From: Xanthobacteraceae bacterium | GTDB lineage: Bacteria > Pseudomonadota > Alphaproteobacteria > Rhizobiales > Xanthobacteraceae | Reading direction: 5' to 3' | Length of the DNA: 7,177 nucleotides | Assembly (NCBI GenBank): GCA_030037185.1 | Contig: JASHRR010000071.1 | Span: 1 to 7,177, forward strand | Shown here: in pieces, positions 6,536 to 7,177 of the stretch | Numbering within the stretch: position 1 is the stretch's first letter | How the letters are laid out: each line of letters begins with the position of its first letter | Notes under the pieces: generated by a model | Database searches by the model: none | Seen by the model: the letters and a program-made list of their open reading frames with translations, nothing else | What the model was told of the DNA's origin: nothing | Made by a program: the position numbers and the translations under genes

Positions 6536-6548
6536 GTTATACAATAAC
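6536..6548. promoter_or_regulatory. Dyad GTTATACAATAAC, copy 2, candidate operator
   Basis: This second identical 13-bp dyad lies in the 55-base gap between the regulator gene and the coiled-coil gene, 19 bases before the latter's ATG. That is a suitable place for an operator. Short AT-rich dyads of this size are typical targets of ribbon-helix-helix proteins, so the adjacent regulator, when intact, is the natural candidate to bind it. This is inference. Confidence 0.4.
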
Positions 6549-6567
6549 CAGCATAACGAGGTGCACC

Positions 6568-6798
6568 ATGACAGACCAGGCCACTCAGCAAGCCATCAGG
6601 CGGGAAATAGAACATGGCCTCAATGAGATCAGCGTCCTCATGGGAGAAATGAGAGGCCGACTGACAGTGCTTAAAGGGATACTTATGCGAACGGAGGCTC
6701 GCGCTCAGGCTTTCCTTGCTGAGATACGTGAGTGGCGGCAGTCGCACCCAGACGACGACGAACCGGACACGCGATCGTTAGAGCAGACGTGGCATTGA
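6568..6798 (+). CDS. Small coiled-coil hypothetical protein, 76 residues
   Basis: ATG 6568 follows a good ribosome site (GAGGTG, 6559-6564). The protein (MTDQATQQAIRREIEHGLNE, then ISVLMGEMRGRLTVLKGILM) has heptad-like hydrophobic spacing from about residue 10 to 57. This suggests one or two long amphipathic helices or a coiled coil, followed by an acidic tail (PDDDEPD). There is no signal peptide or membrane segment, so it is probably cytoplasmic. It starts 55 bases after the regulator gene and ends before a clear terminator, so it is either the last gene of that unit or a one-gene unit with copy 2 of the dyad as operator. The family is not recognised. Small helical proteins of this kind are common on plasmids, phages and integrative elements, but nothing here proves such an origin. 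Confidence 0.7.
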   Translation: MTDQATQQAIRREIEHGLNEISVLMGEMRGRLTVLKGILMRTEARAQAFLAEIREWRQSHPDDDEPDTRSLEQTWH

Positions 6799-6870
6799 AA
6801 ACCGAAACCCATTCACCACATCAGCAATACGCTGCTCTCGCTTACGGGTGAAACCTTGGTTGTGGTTTTC

Positions 6871-6885
6871 AGGCCTCCGAGGCCT
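6871..6885 (+). terminator. Short GC hairpin before the main terminator
   Basis: AGGCCT-CCG-AGGCCT is a perfect 6-bp stem with a three-base loop. A weaker stem (AAACC/GGTTT, 6851-6868) lies just before it. Neither has a proper T run, so they probably add to the terminator at 6903-6929 or act as transcript 3' structure. Confidence 0.35.
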
Positions 6886-6902
6886 TCCCTACTGAGCGCA
6901 GC

Positions 6903-6929
6903 AAAGCCATCGACATGGTGGCTTTTTTT
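6903..6929 (+). terminator. Rho-independent terminator
   Basis: AAAGCCA and TGGCTTT pair over 7 bp around a nine-base loop, and the T tract runs to 6929 (seven Ts in all). This is a canonical intrinsic terminator, about 105 bases after the coiled-coil gene stop. Confidence 0.8.
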
Positions 6930-6987
6930 CTGCGGCTCACAAACCTACGATAGGGGCAATAGCGCGCATCGATAGGAGCAAGATGAC

Positions 6988-7149
6988 ATGGCCAGAGTCT
7001 TCGCCCCGAAAATAGCCGCTAGGGAGGCAATAACACGCAGGCCACCGGAAAATCTCGATGTGCGCACAATCATTCGCGGAGCCGGCGGAAGCCGGACGCT
7101 GGCTACCAGCTCTCACCAACCGGCCGCGGTAATCTCGCCCGCCAGCTAA
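6988..7149 (+). CDS. Possible short ORF after the terminator
   Basis: ATG 6988 opens 53 codons (MARVFAPKIAAREAITRRPP, then ENLDVRTIIRGAGGSR). GGAG at 6975-6978 is nine bases before it, and another ATG (6983) with the same site gives only ten codons. The first 35 residues look protein-like and basic, while the end turns into a low-information tail. A different frame looks equally plausible after about 7095, so this may be the front of a frameshifted gene continuing past the window edge. Nothing is recognised. Confidence 0.25.
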   Translation: MARVFAPKIAAREAITRRPPENLDVRTIIRGAGGSRTLATSSHQPAAVISPAS

Positions 7150-7177
7150 GGAAGTCATCCCGGCGATCCAGACGAGA

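Noticed and set aside
6937..7158. 73-codon minus-strand open frame near the right edge
   Set aside because: No motif or ribosome site; it overlaps a plus-strand frame that has at least a plausible ribosome site.

Overview
The window looks like chromosomal DNA of a Gram-negative alphaproteobacterium, most likely a Bradyrhizobium-like (Nitrobacteraceae) organism. This is inferred from the GC-rich codon use, the outer-membrane receptor with a terminal Phe, the style of the small hypothetical proteins and the amount of gene debris. It is not proven by any single marker. No rRNA, tRNA or CRISPR array is visible.

Left part (1-4242): one intact, probably co-transcribed plus-strand module of three exported proteins. 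It consists of a TonB-dependent outer-membrane receptor (266-2755), a 114-residue periplasmic protein carrying an EF-hand-like acidic loop (2824-3168), and a seven-bladed YVTN beta-propeller resembling the 'PQQ-dependent catabolism-associated' family (3253-4242). The receptor gene is preceded by an unusual array of TTCCC-core repeats spaced 21/23/21 bp, which is either an operator array or the remnant of an insertion-sequence end (IS21-like is the best guess). A strong hairpin lies about 65 bp after the propeller gene. Together the module looks like uptake or periplasmic handling of a metal (possibly a lanthanide) or cofactor tied to PQQ alcohol oxidation. No dehydrogenase, cytochrome or ABC transporter is in the window, so that role is an inference.

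Middle (4243-4819): about 580 bases with no convincing gene.

Right part (4820-7177): a patchwork of small and broken genes. There is a ClpP/crotonase-like periplasmic protein gene broken by an in-frame TGA and probably an N-terminal frameshift. An intact 56-residue minus-strand gene follows. Next is a three-helix membrane protein gene split by a one-base deletion in a T run, with a small ORF joined to it by an ATGA overlap. A ribbon-helix-helix-like regulator gene is interrupted by TGA. Finally there is an intact 76-residue coiled-coil gene with a clear Rho-independent terminator. A 13-bp perfect dyad (GTTATACAATAAC) occurs twice exactly 130 bp apart around the regulator and coiled-coil genes and is a candidate operator. 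Four separate lesions in four adjacent loci indicate either decaying accessory DNA or base-level errors in the assembly.
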